From NCBI RefSeq assembly GCF_027922005.1, contig NZ_BSEV01000007.1, forward strand, positions 292,829-356,828: a stretch of 64,000 nucleotides of DNA, written 5' to 3'. Source of the DNA: Streptosporangium carneum. GTDB lineage: Bacteria; Actinomycetota; Actinomycetes; Streptosporangiales; Streptosporangiaceae. The notes under the pieces were generated by a model. The model saw nothing but the letters and a program-made list of their open reading frames with translations. It did no database searches and was not told where the DNA came from. Position 1 is the first letter of the stretch, and every line of letters begins with the position of its first letter. Shown one piece after another: positions 52,678 through 61,612 of the stretch. A program made the position numbers and the translations under genes.

Positions 52678-54521
52678 ACCGACCCGCCCGCGACGCCTGG
52701 GCACGAGCCGGGCATCGCCTGCTCGCCAAGGCCGTCGAGGAGTTCGCCTACGAGGAGCTCCTCCTTCCGCGCCCCGACGCCGAAGCCGGCCCGCCCGACG
52801 CCTACCGGCTCGACCTGGGAGACGGGGTGAGCTGGACGTTCAGGGCCGCGCGCGGCTCCTTCGGGACCTGGCGCCTCGTGGACGGCACGCTGCGGCGGCA
52901 CCCCGCCCATGAGGACGGCGACGAGGGGCCGGAGCGGCTGCTGCTCGACGCCCGCGCGCTCCTCGGCTGGGACGGCCCGACCACCGCCGAGGTCCTGCGC
53001 GAGCTCACCGCCACCCGGCGGGCCGAGGCGGAGATCCTCTCCCGCATGCCGTCCGCCGCCCGCCTCGCCGACCTGGACCACCTGGACCTGGAAGCCTTCC
53101 AGGACGGTCACCCCTGCATGCTGCTCAACAAGGGCAGGCTGGGATTCTCCGCCTCCGACGCCGCCGCGTACACCCCCGAGGCGGCCGGGGCCGTGCGCCT
53201 GCTGTGGGCGGCCGTGCACGCCACGCTGGCGGAGTACTCCGGCGTCCCCGGGCTCGACGCCGCGACGCTGCTGGCCGAGGAGCTGGACGGGCCGACGCGC
53301 GAGAGGTTCGCGGCCACGCTGAAGGAGGCCTGCGCGGACGGCCCCTGGGACGCCGCCGACTTCGTCTGGCTGCCCGTCCACCCCTTCCACTGGGACGAGG
53401 CCGTCGAGCCCCTGTTCGCCCCCTACCTCGCCGACGGGCGGATCGTCCCGCTCGGCGAGGGGCCGGACCGCTACCGCCCGCTGCAGTCGATCCGCACTCT
53501 CGCCAACCTGGACCGCCCGTGGCTCCGCAACGTGAAGACGCCGCTTCTCATCCGTAACACGCTGGTGTGGCGCGGCCTGTCGACCGAGCCGACCCGGGCC
53601 GCGCCTGACGTGACCGCCTGGCTGCACGCGGTGCGCCGGGCCGACCCCTACCTCAGCGAGGAGCTGCGCTTCCACCCGCTCGGAGAGGTGGCCGCCGTCG
53701 CCGTGCGGCATCCGCTCTACGACTCGGTCGGCGACGCCCCCTACCGCTACCACGAGCTGTTCGGCGTAGTGTGGCGGGAGCCGGTGACCGCGCTGCTCGG
53801 CGACGGCGAGCGGGCCCGCACCATGGCCTCGCTCCTCACGGTCGGCTCCGACGACCGCGCCCTCGTGGCCGAGCTGGTCGAGCGTTCGGGGCTCGCCCCG
53901 CGCGCCTGGCTGGCCCGTCTCCTGTCGGCTCTGCTGCCCGGTCTGCTGCACTGCCTCTATCGGTACGGCGTGGCCTACTGCCCGCACGGCGAGAACACCG
54001 TGATCCTCTACGACGCCGCCGACGTCCCCGTCGGAATCGCCCTGAAGGACTTCGCCGAGGACGTCAACCTCCTGCCGGGCAGCCACCCCGAGTACGCCGC
54101 CCTGCCGGGGCGCGCCGATGCGGTCCTGCTCCGCTGGCCCGCGGGCGAGCTGGCGCACTCACTGCTCAGCGCCGTCTTCGCCGGGCACTTCCGCTTCTTC
54201 GCCCCGCTGGTCGAAGAGCGGCTCGGCGTGCCCGAGGGGGAGTTCTGGGGCATGGTCCGCGCCGAGATCGAGCGCTACCACGCGCGCTTCCCCGAGCTGG
54301 CCGACAGGTACGAGGAGTTCGGCCTGCTCGCGCCGGAGTTCGGCCGGGTGGCGCTCAACCGCGAGCAGCTGCTCGGCGGAGCCTTCCACGACCGGGCCGA
54401 GCGCGACGAGGGCTTCGACGTCGTCCACGGCGTCGTCGCCAACCCGCTCGCCACGGCGGCTCCCCTCTTCGACGCCGTCCCCGTCGCAGGTCCGCTCCCC
54501 GCCTCGGGGGGACGGGCATGA
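52674..54521 (+). CDS. NIS synthetase, IucA/IucC family (RhbF-like)
   Basis: 615 aa. EAFQDGHPCMLLNKGRLGFSA, PVHPFHWDE, LQSIRTLANL, VKTPLLIRNTLVWRGLS and CPHGENTVILYDAADVP are IucA/C motifs of the C-type (second) synthetase; a ferric-reductase-like FhuF tail is not present. It should add the second amine to the citryl intermediate. ATG overlaps the MFS stop by 4 bp (AGGAG upstream). The following GS-like gene overlaps its stop too. Confidence 0.9.
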   Translation: MNRPARDAWARAGHRLLAKAVEEFAYEELLLPRPDAEAGPPDAYRLDLGDGVSWTFRAARGSFGTWRLVDGTLRRHPAHEDGDEGPERLLLDARALLGWDGPTTAEVLRELTATRRAEAEILSRMPSAARLADLDHLDLEAFQDGHPCMLLNKGRLGFSASDAAAYTPEAAGAVRLLWAAVHATLAEYSGVPGLDAATLLAEELDGPTRERFAATLKEACADGPWDAADFVWLPVHPFHWDEAVEPLFAPYLADGRIVPLGEGPDRYRPLQSIRTLANLDRPWLRNVKTPLLIRNTLVWRGLSTEPTRAAPDVTAWLHAVRRADPYLSEELRFHPLGEVAAVAVRHPLYDSVGDAPYRYHELFGVVWREPVTALLGDGERARTMASLLTVGSDDRALVAELVERSGLAPRAWLARLLSALLPGLLHCLYRYGVAYCPHGENTVILYDAADVPVGIALKDFAEDVNLLPGSHPEYAALPGRADAVLLRWPAGELAHSLLSAVFAGHFRFFAPLVEERLGVPEGEFWGMVRAEIERYHARFPELADRYEEFGLLAPEFGRVALNREQLLGGAFHDRAERDEGFDVVHGVVANPLATAAPLFDAVPVAGPLPASGGRA

Positions 54522-55918
54522 CGGGCCTTCGGACAGCGGATGCGACGACGCCGGACCCGCAGGAGCCGCCCGCCTACGAACGGCTGCGCGCCGAGGTCGA
54601 GGCCGGACGCGTCGAGGAGGTGATCGTCTGTGTCCCCGACCTTCAGGGCCGTCTGCAGGGCAGCAGGCTGGCGGCGCCGTACTTCCTGGACGAGGCGGCG
54701 CGGCAGGGTTTCGCCGCCTGCGTCTACCTGCTCGCCTCCGACGTGGACATGGCCACGGGGCCCGGATACGCGATAGACGCGTGGAACACCGGCTTCGGCG
54801 ACCTCGTCCTGCGCCCCGACCCGGCCACGCTGCGCCTGCCTCCGTGGGACCCGGGCACCGCGCTCGTCATCGCCGACGCCGAGTGGCCCGGAGGCGAGCC
54901 GGTCGGCGTCGCCCCCCGCCAAGTGCTGCGTGCCCAGCTCGACAGGCTGGCCGAGCGGGGGCTCGTCGCGCTCGCCGGGACCGAGCTCGAGTTCCTCGTC
55001 TTCCGCGATTCGTACCGGGACGCCTGGGATCGCCGCTACGCCGGTCTGGAGACGGCCACCCACTACGGCGTCGACTACTCCCTGCAGGGGCTGACGGAGA
55101 TCGAGCCGGTGGTGCGCCGCGTCCGGCGGGAGATGGCACGGGCCGGGCTCGCCATGGAGACCGCCCGGGGCGAGTGCCACGCGGGGCAGTACGAGATCGT
55201 CTTCCGTTACGACGAGGCGATGACCACGTGCGACAACCACGCGTTCTTCAAGAACGGGGCCAAGCAGATCGCCGCGCAGGAGGGGGTGGCGCTCACCTTC
55301 ATGCCCAAGTTCGACGAGGGCGAGGGCAACTCCTGTCATGTCCACCTGTCGTTCCGCGGGGCGGACGGCTCCGCGGTGTTCGCCGACGAGACGGCCGACG
55401 ACGGGATGTCGGAACTGATGCGCCATTTCGTGGCCGGGCAGCTCGCCTGCATCGCCGACTTCGCCCTCCTGATGGCGCCGAACGTCAACTCGTACAAGAG
55501 GTTGCGGCCCGGCGCGTTCGCGCCGACCGGCGTCGCCTGGGGAAGGGACAACCGCACGTGCCCGATCCGGGTGGTCGGCTCGGGCCTGTCGGCACGTGTG
55601 GAGCACCGGGTGCCGGGCGGGGACGCCAACCCGTACCTCGCCGTCGCCGCCGTCGTGGCGGCGGGGCTGCACGGCATCGAGAACCGGCTCCCCCTGCCTC
55701 CCCCGCACGCCGCCAACGCGCTGGCCGACTCCCGGGTGCCCCGGCTGCCCGCGACGCTGGGCGAGGCGCTGCGCCGCTGGGAGCGGAGCGAGATCGCCGC
55801 CAAGGTCTTCGGCGAGGCGGTGGTCGGCCACTACGCCCAGGCCGCGCGGGTGGAGCTGGAGGCGTTCGAGACGGCGGTCACCGACTGGGAGCGCGTGCGG
55901 GGCTTCGAACGCCTGTAG
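54518..55918 (+). CDS. glutamine-synthetase-fold ligase coupled to the NIS operon
   Basis: 466 aa GS (type I/III-like, GlnA3/PuuA kin). AGTELEFLVF (GxELEF), GECHAGQYEIVF, NSCHVHLSF (HxH), LRPGAFAPTGVAWGRDN and VEHRVPGGDANPYLAV give the ATP, metal and glutamate sites. Such non-nitrogen GS enzymes join glutamate to amines (PuuA, IpuC). ATG at 54518 overlaps the IucC stop (ATGA), so it is translated as part of the siderophore operon. The substrate could be a siderophore amine or an unrelated polyamine; undecided. Confidence 0.86.
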   Translation: MTGLRTADATTPDPQEPPAYERLRAEVEAGRVEEVIVCVPDLQGRLQGSRLAAPYFLDEAARQGFAACVYLLASDVDMATGPGYAIDAWNTGFGDLVLRPDPATLRLPPWDPGTALVIADAEWPGGEPVGVAPRQVLRAQLDRLAERGLVALAGTELEFLVFRDSYRDAWDRRYAGLETATHYGVDYSLQGLTEIEPVVRRVRREMARAGLAMETARGECHAGQYEIVFRYDEAMTTCDNHAFFKNGAKQIAAQEGVALTFMPKFDEGEGNSCHVHLSFRGADGSAVFADETADDGMSELMRHFVAGQLACIADFALLMAPNVNSYKRLRPGAFAPTGVAWGRDNRTCPIRVVGSGLSARVEHRVPGGDANPYLAVAAVVAAGLHGIENRLPLPPPHAANALADSRVPRLPATLGEALRRWERSEIAAKVFGEAVVGHYAQAARVELEAFETAVTDWERVRGFERL

Positions 55919-55958
55919 CCCCGTGACCGCGCCGTCGCGCCCGGCACCGTGGGCCCCC

Positions 55959-55992
55959 GCCGTCCGGCCTCCCCGGGGCCGGGCGGGACGGC
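55959..55992. terminator. terminator-like hairpin after the NIS operon
   Basis: Outer arms GCCGTCC/GGACGGC enclose an imperfect GC-rich inner stem centred on CCCCGGGG. Located 40 bp after the GS-like gene, a plausible end of the iron-regulated transcript. Confidence 0.42.
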
Positions 55993-56069
55993 TGGGAGAT
56001 CGGTCACATCCGGTCCCGCCGACTGTGACCCGCTGGCCGAAGCGCGGCGGCGCGTGGCACGGTGTGACG

Positions 56070-56651
56070 GTGTCCGATCTCATCAAGTCGCCCCGTTCGG
56101 TCGCCGAGGCCGTCGCCGCCGAGCGCGGCGGCGAGCGGCTGCGCTACCTGTTCTTCTGGGGTCACCGGCCGCCGCGCGACGGCGGGGTCGGCCCCGGCTG
56201 CCTCAGCCAGTGGTGGCCGGCGCCCTTCACCGCCGAGGAACGGCTCTTCCCGACGGCCGAGCACTACATGATGGCGCACAAGGCCTGGCTGTTCGGCGAC
56301 GACCGTACGGCGGAGCGGATCCTCACCGCCGAGCATCCCGGCGAGGCCAAGTCGCTCGGCCGCGAGGTCAGGGACTTCGACGAGGCCGTGTGGGACGAGC
56401 ACCGCTACGGGATCGTGGTCCGCGGCAACATCGCCAAGTTCGGCGGCCGCCCCGAGCTGGGAGAGTTCCTGCTCGGCACGCGCGCCCGGATCCTGGTCGA
56501 GGCCAGCCCCGTCGACCGGATCTGGGGCATCGGCCTGGCCGCCGACGACGAACGCGCCGCCTCCCCCGCCGCCTGGCGGGGCCTCAACCTGCTCGGCTTC
56601 GCCCTCATGGACGCCCGCGACGCCCTGGAGACCACGCCGCGAAACCCGTAA
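56070..56651 (+). CDS. NADAR/YbiA-family protein (DUF1768)
   Basis: 193 aa. FFWGHRPPRDGGVG, CLSQWWPAPF, FPTAEHYMMAHKAWLFGD (NADAR Glu/His/Lys region) and RGNIAKFGGRPELGEFLLGT are family signatures. NADAR proteins have N-glycosidase-type activity on riboflavin intermediates or ADP-ribosylated guanine. No DarT-like partner is next to it. Start as GTG at 56070 is approximate; the ribosome site is weak. Confidence 0.82.
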   Translation: MSDLIKSPRSVAEAVAAERGGERLRYLFFWGHRPPRDGGVGPGCLSQWWPAPFTAEERLFPTAEHYMMAHKAWLFGDDRTAERILTAEHPGEAKSLGREVRDFDEAVWDEHRYGIVVRGNIAKFGGRPELGEFLLGTRARILVEASPVDRIWGIGLAADDERAASPAAWRGLNLLGFALMDARDALETTPRNP

Positions 56652-56795
56652 AACCCCGGGACGCCGCAGGGCCGAGGGGTCGGGGAGGACGGTGAAGCCT
56701 CCGGGGCGCGTCGAGCGGCCCCAGGGAACGGAGGACAATCGTAGGGTGAACTGGAACGATCCTGGCGAAACCCGCAGAGCGGGCGGGCGCGGCGG

Positions 56796-58340
56796 ATGCT
56801 GAGACTGGATCGGCTGGTCAACGTGCTCGGCGGTTACGGGGCACGGCTGTGCTGCGCTCCCGCGTCCAGGGACGTCGAACTGCGCAGCGTGGTCGTGCAC
56901 GACCCGGCCGACACCCGGGCCGCGACCGGTGACGTGTTCCTGTCCGTCGGCGTGGACTCCCCGGCCGAGGCGGTCCGCCTGGCGCGCTCGGCGCGCGCCG
57001 TGGCGATGCTGGTGCGCGCGAGCCCGCCGCTCGACGAGGGCGTCCTGGCCGAAGCCCGTGACGGCGGGCTCGCCGTGCTGCTCGTGGAGCCGGAGGTGTC
57101 CTGGAGCGAGCTCTCCGGCGTGGTCTACGGCCTGGTGCTCGAAGGACGCGAGACCGAGGCGGGAAGGGGGCCGACGGACCTGTTCGCCTTCGCGGACAAG
57201 CTCGCCGCCGAGATCGGCTCCGCGGTGACGATCGAGGACCAGATGTCGCGGGTCCTGGCCTACTCCGGCTCGCAGCAGACCGCCGATCCCGCGCGGCTGG
57301 AGACGATTCTCGGCAGACGGGTGCCGGACAGCGTGCGGCGGCTGTTCGAGCGCAAAGGCGTCTTCGCGCACCTGGCGACCTCGGACGAGCCGCTGTTCTT
57401 CGCCCCCTCGCCCGCGCACGGCCTCAGAGGCCGGATGGTGGTCGCCGTGCGTGCCGGGCGCGAACTGCTGGGATCCATCTGGGTCGAGTGCGAACGCCCG
57501 CTGACGGACGGGCACCGGACCGTCCTGGGTGACGGGGCGCGGGCGGTCGCACTGCACCTGCTGCGCTCCCGGGTCAGCGCGGACCTGGAGCGTCAGGTGG
57601 AGTCCGACCTGGTCATCCGGCTGCTCGAGGGAACGGCCGACGCACCCGCCGTGATCAGCAGGCTCGGCCTGCCCCGGGGCCGGTTCCGGGTGATCGCGCT
57701 TCAGGCGCACATCGCGGAGGAGAGACACGCCGCGGTCCTGATGGCCTTCGAACGCGCGACCACGGGGTTCGGCTGGTCACGCCCGGGGCGCAGCGCGCTG
57801 TTCGGCAACACCCTGTACACCCTGCTGCCCTGCGGCAACGACGTGACGCCCGCCCTCGACTGGCTCAGCGCGATCGTCAGCGTCCTGCCACGGCAGGTCA
57901 CCGTGCTCGCGGGCATCGGCGGAGCGGCCGAGCCCACCCAGCTCCCCTCAGGCAGGCAGGAGGCCGACGAGAGCCTCGCCCTGCGGGCGGCACGGCCCGG
58001 CGACGGTCCCGCCGTCGTCTACGACGAGTCGTGGGACGAGATCCTCCTGCAGCGCCTGCGGGCGGCCGCCTCGGCGGGGCGCGTCCCCGCGCGCGGCCCC
58101 GTCGCGGAGCTGACCCGCCACGACGCCGAGCACGGCACCCGTTACATCGCGACGTTGCGCGCGTGGCTGGAGGCCCAGGGGGACCTGGCCGTCGCGGCGG
58201 GCCGCCTCGACGTTCACCCGAACACCGTCCGCTATCGGCTCCGGAGAATGGCGGAGATCACCGACCTGGGGCTCGAACTTCCGGAGAAACGACTGGCGAT
58301 GATCATCGCCCTGGCCGTCAGCCAGGACCTGAGGCCCTGA
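56796..58340 (+). CDS. PucR-family transcriptional regulator
   Basis: 514 aa. An N-terminal PucR-like ligand/purine-catabolism domain, a central GGDEF-like CdaR region (RGRFRVIALQAHIAEERHAAVL) and a C-terminal HTH_30 (LDVHPNTVRYRLRRMAEITDLGL) are in order. Members control purine, amino-acid and amine catabolism. It precedes the FAD oxidoreductase on the same strand and is the likely activator of the 56-64 kb amine genes. ATG at 56796. A small hairpin CTCCGGC-CTCC-GCCGGAG follows its stop. Confidence 0.88.
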   Translation: MLRLDRLVNVLGGYGARLCCAPASRDVELRSVVVHDPADTRAATGDVFLSVGVDSPAEAVRLARSARAVAMLVRASPPLDEGVLAEARDGGLAVLLVEPEVSWSELSGVVYGLVLEGRETEAGRGPTDLFAFADKLAAEIGSAVTIEDQMSRVLAYSGSQQTADPARLETILGRRVPDSVRRLFERKGVFAHLATSDEPLFFAPSPAHGLRGRMVVAVRAGRELLGSIWVECERPLTDGHRTVLGDGARAVALHLLRSRVSADLERQVESDLVIRLLEGTADAPAVISRLGLPRGRFRVIALQAHIAEERHAAVLMAFERATTGFGWSRPGRSALFGNTLYTLLPCGNDVTPALDWLSAIVSVLPRQVTVLAGIGGAAEPTQLPSGRQEADESLALRAARPGDGPAVVYDESWDEILLQRLRAAASAGRVPARGPVAELTRHDAEHGTRYIATLRAWLEAQGDLAVAAGRLDVHPNTVRYRLRRMAEITDLGLELPEKRLAMIIALAVSQDLRP

Positions 58341-58663
58341 TCCTCCGGCCTCCGCCGGAGCGGACGGCTCCGGCTCCCCCGCCTTCGCGGGGCTGTTTGT
58401 AGCGGTCGGCCAAAACCCCCTTTCCCGCTTGTCCAAGACACACAGCCCGTTTCCGGGCCACGGGGGCGATGCTCATGACGGGCACAGGCCTCCAGGGCAT
58501 GTCGGCCTGTCCGAAACCTGGCGGGAAACCCGCCGGAGGGCATGCCGGCGTCCACCGGGACCCGTGGGAGTCCCGGTGGGGACGTCACGTCCCGGTTGTG
58601 TCCGCCGGAGGCCCGCCGGAGGTCGTCACAGAGCTGTCAGCTGTCAGAGCGGAGAAATTGGTC
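58341..58663 (+). other. structured intergenic leader before the FAD oxidoreductase
   Basis: No gene seen, although the oxidoreductase frame runs back open to 58469 without a recognisable protein. Contains a perfect 10-bp hairpin (58552-58561 with 58570-58579), GGCGGG-AAA-CCCGCC (58520-58534), a CGCCGG/CCGGCG stem next to it, and several GCCGGAGG copies. Could be attenuator or riboswitch-like; no known class recognised. Confidence 0.45.
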
Positions 58664-59914
58664 ATGGGTGTCGATGGTGGACCGCGCACGGCGGTAGTGA
58701 TCGGTGCCGGCGTGGTGGGACTGTCCACCGCGTGGTTCCTGCAGGAGCGCGGCGTCGAGGTCACCGTGGTCGACCGCGACGGAGTCGCCGCGGGCGCGTC
58801 GTGGGGCAACGCGGGCTGGCTCTCGCCGGGGCTGGCGATCCCGCTGAACGAGCCGGGGATCCTCCGGTACGGCCTGCGCTCCCTGCTCGACCCCGGCGCC
58901 CCGCTGCACGTGCCCGCGACCCCCGACGTCAAGCTGCTGTCCTTCCTCACCCGGTTCGCCATGAACTGCACCTGGAAGTCCTGGAGCAGCGCCGTACAGG
59001 CCAACCTCGCGTTCAACGAGGAGTGCCTGGAGGCGTTCGACGTGCTGACCGCCAACGGCGTGGAGGCGCCCACCGTCGAAGCCCCGATCACGGCCGCGTT
59101 CGAGAACACGCGGCAGGCGGTGGGGCTCCTGCACGAGCTCAGGCGCATCGACGATTCGGGGTTGAAGATCCGCTACACGGCGTTGGACGGCGACGCCCTC
59201 CGCGAGCAGGCGCCGCAGCTCTCCTCCCGGGTGAAGGCGGGGATCCGGCTGGACGGGCAGCGTTACGTCGACCCCGGACGGTTCACACGGTCGCTGGCCG
59301 ACGCGGTCGCCGCCCGGGGAGCCGTCATCCGGTCCGGCTTCCGGGTGACCGGGGTGCACGACGACTCCGGCGCCCTGTCCGTGCGGTCGGGCGCGGGAGA
59401 CTCCGTCAGGGCGGACGCGGTCGTCCTGGCCACCGGCGCCTGGCTGAACGACCTCGGCGCGGCGTGGGGCGTGCGCGTGCCGGTGCGCGCGGGACGCGGC
59501 TACTCCTTCACCGTGCCGACCGATCAGCCGGTCTCCGGTCCCGTCTACCTGCCCGCGGTGCGCGTGGCCTGCACGCCCTACCAGGGCAGACTGCGCGTCG
59601 CGGGAACCATGGAGTTCCGCGACGCCGACGCCCCGCTGGACCGGGCGCGCATCGACGCCATCATCGCCTCCGCCAGGCCTCTGCTCACCGGCGTCTCCTG
59701 GGACGGACTCACCGACCCCTGGGTCGGCCCGCGCCCCGTCACCCCCGACGGCCGCCCTCTCGTCGGAGCCACCGACGCCCCGGGCAGGTTCGTCGCGGGC
59801 GGGCACGGCATGTGGGGGCTCACGCACGGACCGGTCACGGGACGCATGCTCGCCGAGCAGATCACCACGGGAAAGCAGCCCGCCGCGCTGCGGGACTTCG
59901 ACCCCACCCGCTGA
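58664..59914 (+). CDS. FAD-dependent amine/D-amino-acid oxidoreductase (DadA/PuuB-like)
   Basis: 416 aa DAO-superfamily enzyme. AVVIGAGVVGLSTAWFLQERG (FAD), GASWGNAGWLSPGLA (the DadA-type motif), VVLATGAWLNDLG and a C-terminal FVAGGHGMWGLTHGPVTG complete the fold. It oxidises an amino-acid or gamma-glutamyl-amine carbon to an imine. ATG at 58664 follows GGAG. Downstream of PucR; with a GS-like ligase, permease and aldehyde dehydrogenase nearby it fits a Puu-type amine route, though true D-amino-acid dehydrogenase is possible. Confidence 0.82.
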   Translation: MGVDGGPRTAVVIGAGVVGLSTAWFLQERGVEVTVVDRDGVAAGASWGNAGWLSPGLAIPLNEPGILRYGLRSLLDPGAPLHVPATPDVKLLSFLTRFAMNCTWKSWSSAVQANLAFNEECLEAFDVLTANGVEAPTVEAPITAAFENTRQAVGLLHELRRIDDSGLKIRYTALDGDALREQAPQLSSRVKAGIRLDGQRYVDPGRFTRSLADAVAARGAVIRSGFRVTGVHDDSGALSVRSGAGDSVRADAVVLATGAWLNDLGAAWGVRVPVRAGRGYSFTVPTDQPVSGPVYLPAVRVACTPYQGRLRVAGTMEFRDADAPLDRARIDAIIASARPLLTGVSWDGLTDPWVGPRPVTPDGRPLVGATDAPGRFVAGGHGMWGLTHGPVTGRMLAEQITTGKQPAALRDFDPTR

Positions 59915-60021
59915 CTTCGTCCTCCGGAAACACCTCCGGCTTCCGTTAGATCGCCGCGGAACGGGACAGAGGAGACAGGCCGGGTCGGCGGACCCGGCCG
60001 TAGATCACCTGGAGGTTGCGC

Positions 60022-60201
60022 GTGTTCGCTCAGAGGGCGTGGAAGACCACGATGGCCGCCGCGGCGACGGTGGCGCTCGTCGGCCTGGCAGGAGGATGCG
60101 GGGGCGACGGCGACGGCGACGACAGGGACGACAACCCGGGAGTGGTCAACACCACGGGGGCGCCCGACGTGGAGAACGACGGCGACGGGGACGGCGACTG
60201 A
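60022..60201 (+). CDS. small secreted acidic protein, possible lipoprotein
   Basis: 59 aa. Hydrophobic signal segment ending VGLAGGC (a weak lipobox: Ala instead of Leu at -3), then a Gly/Asp-rich tail with GDGDGD repeats. GTG at 60022 has GGAGG 6 bp upstream; TTG at 60016 is not spaced well. No family recognised. Followed directly by a strong hairpin. Confidence 0.6.
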   Translation: MFAQRAWKTTMAAAATVALVGLAGGCGGDGDGDDRDDNPGVVNTTGAPDVENDGDGDGD

Positions 60202-60207
60202 CCGTCG

Positions 60208-60259
60208 CGAAACGCGGGGAGCCGGGAGCGAGACGTCGCTCCCGGCTCCCCGCGTTTCG
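60208..60259. terminator. strong bidirectional terminator
   Basis: Perfect 24-bp inverted repeat (60208-60231 and 60236-60259) with a GACG tetraloop. The left arm begins CGAAACGCGGGGAGCC. It separates the convergent secreted-protein gene and the P450 gene. Confidence 0.88.
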
Positions 60260-60297
60260 GGCGGGCCCCCCTCGCCTCCGGGCGAGGGCGACCGCCT

Positions 60298-61545
60298 CTA
60301 GGCGAGGGTGACCGTGACGGGCAGGTCCTTGATGCCGTTGACGAAGTTCGAGCGGACCCGGCGCGGCTCCCCCGCCAGCCTGATGTCGGAGATGCGGGGC
60401 AGCAGCTCCTCGAACATGATCCGCATCTCCAGCCTGGCCAGGGCGTTGCCCAGGCAGAAGTGCGGGCTGCCCTTGCCGAAGGTGATGTGGTCGTTGGCGG
60501 GCCGGGTGACGTCGAAACGGTAGGGGTCGTCGAAGACCCGCTCGTCCCGGTTGCCCGAGGCGAACCACATGACGACCTTGTCACCCTCGGCGATCTTCTT
60601 GTCGTGCAGCTCGACGGCGCGGGTGGCCGTACGGCGGAAGTGGTAGACCGGGGACGCCCAGCGCAGGAACTCCTCCACCGCGCCCGGCATCAGCGACAGG
60701 TCCTGACGGAGCCGCTCCGCCTCGCCCGGGTTGTTGATCAGCGCGAGCATCGTGTGCGAGATCGCGTGCCGCGTGGTCTCGTTGCCCGCGACCACGAGCA
60801 GCAGGAAGTAGTTGTCGAAGTCGCGCCCCGAGAGGGGCACCCCGTCCGCGGTCGGCTCGTTGACCAGCTTGCTGACCAGGTCGTTCCCGTCGCCGCCACG
60901 ACGCTTGCGAGCCAGCTCGCGGCCGTACTCGAACACCTCGAGCGAGGCGGGGCTGCGGAACGGGAGGTCGCGGTACTGCTCGCTCTCCGCGCTGTGCAGC
61001 AGCACGTCGGCGTAGTCGGGGTCGGTGTTGCCGATGATCCGGTTGCCCCAGTCGATCAGCTGCTGGGTGTCGTCCTGGGGGACGTCCAGCATCTTGGCGA
61101 GCACGTTGATCGGGAAGTCGGCGGAGACCTCCTTCACGAAGTCGAAGGTCCCCTTGGCCAGTGCTGCGTCCAGGGTCCTGGCCGTGAGACCGCGCAGGAA
61201 GACCTCGTAGCCCGCGATCGCGCGGGGGGTGAACTGGCGCTGCAGGATGCGGCGGAGCACGCTGTGCCGGGGGCCGTCGGTCTCCAGCAGGGAGCGGCGG
61301 ATGGTGGCCTGGCGGTCGTCCACCTCCTCGAGGTTGGTGAACTTGGTGGAGGTGAAGGTCTCCGGGTCGCGGTCCACGGCCACGATGTCGGCGTGCCTGG
61401 TGACCGACCAGAAACCGCTGCCGTGCTCGCCCTCGTCCTGCCAGTGCACCGGGGCCTCGGCCCTGAGCACGTCGAACATGCGCCACGGGGTGTCGCCGTC
61501 AAGGAACTTGTCGTTGTCGGCCAGGTCGACGTCTTCCAGGCGCAT
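60298..61545 (-). CDS. cytochrome P450
   Basis: 415 aa. VVAGNETTRHAI (I-helix AGxxT, here AGNET), EEFLRWASPV (ExxR region), and FGKGSPHFCLGNALARLEMRI, the haem-Cys loop with FGxGxHxCxG. Shows the usual bacterial size. Sequence near the end (VRSNFVNGIKDLPVTVT) recalls steroid/terpenoid and CYP108/125-like enzymes. GGAGG precedes ATG at 61545. Immediately downstream of the GS remnant on the same strand, so transcribed with it. Redox partners are not in view. Confidence 0.92.
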   Translation of the reverse strand: MRLEDVDLADNDKFLDGDTPWRMFDVLRAEAPVHWQDEGEHGSGFWSVTRHADIVAVDRDPETFTSTKFTNLEEVDDRQATIRRSLLETDGPRHSVLRRILQRQFTPRAIAGYEVFLRGLTARTLDAALAKGTFDFVKEVSADFPINVLAKMLDVPQDDTQQLIDWGNRIIGNTDPDYADVLLHSAESEQYRDLPFRSPASLEVFEYGRELARKRRGGDGNDLVSKLVNEPTADGVPLSGRDFDNYFLLLVVAGNETTRHAISHTMLALINNPGEAERLRQDLSLMPGAVEEFLRWASPVYHFRRTATRAVELHDKKIAEGDKVVMWFASGNRDERVFDDPYRFDVTRPANDHITFGKGSPHFCLGNALARLEMRIMFEELLPRISDIRLAGEPRRVRSNFVNGIKDLPVTVTLA

Positions 61546-61612
61546 GAATCCTCCAGGTGATGCGTGGGATGAACTAGCAGGTGATCTCGGGAAGAGGTAC
61601 ATCTCGGGAGAG

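Noticed and set aside
58469..58663. 65-residue N-terminal extension of the FAD oxidoreductase
   Set aside because: The FAD motif begins right after the ATG at 58664, which has its own GGAG; the extension has no family support.
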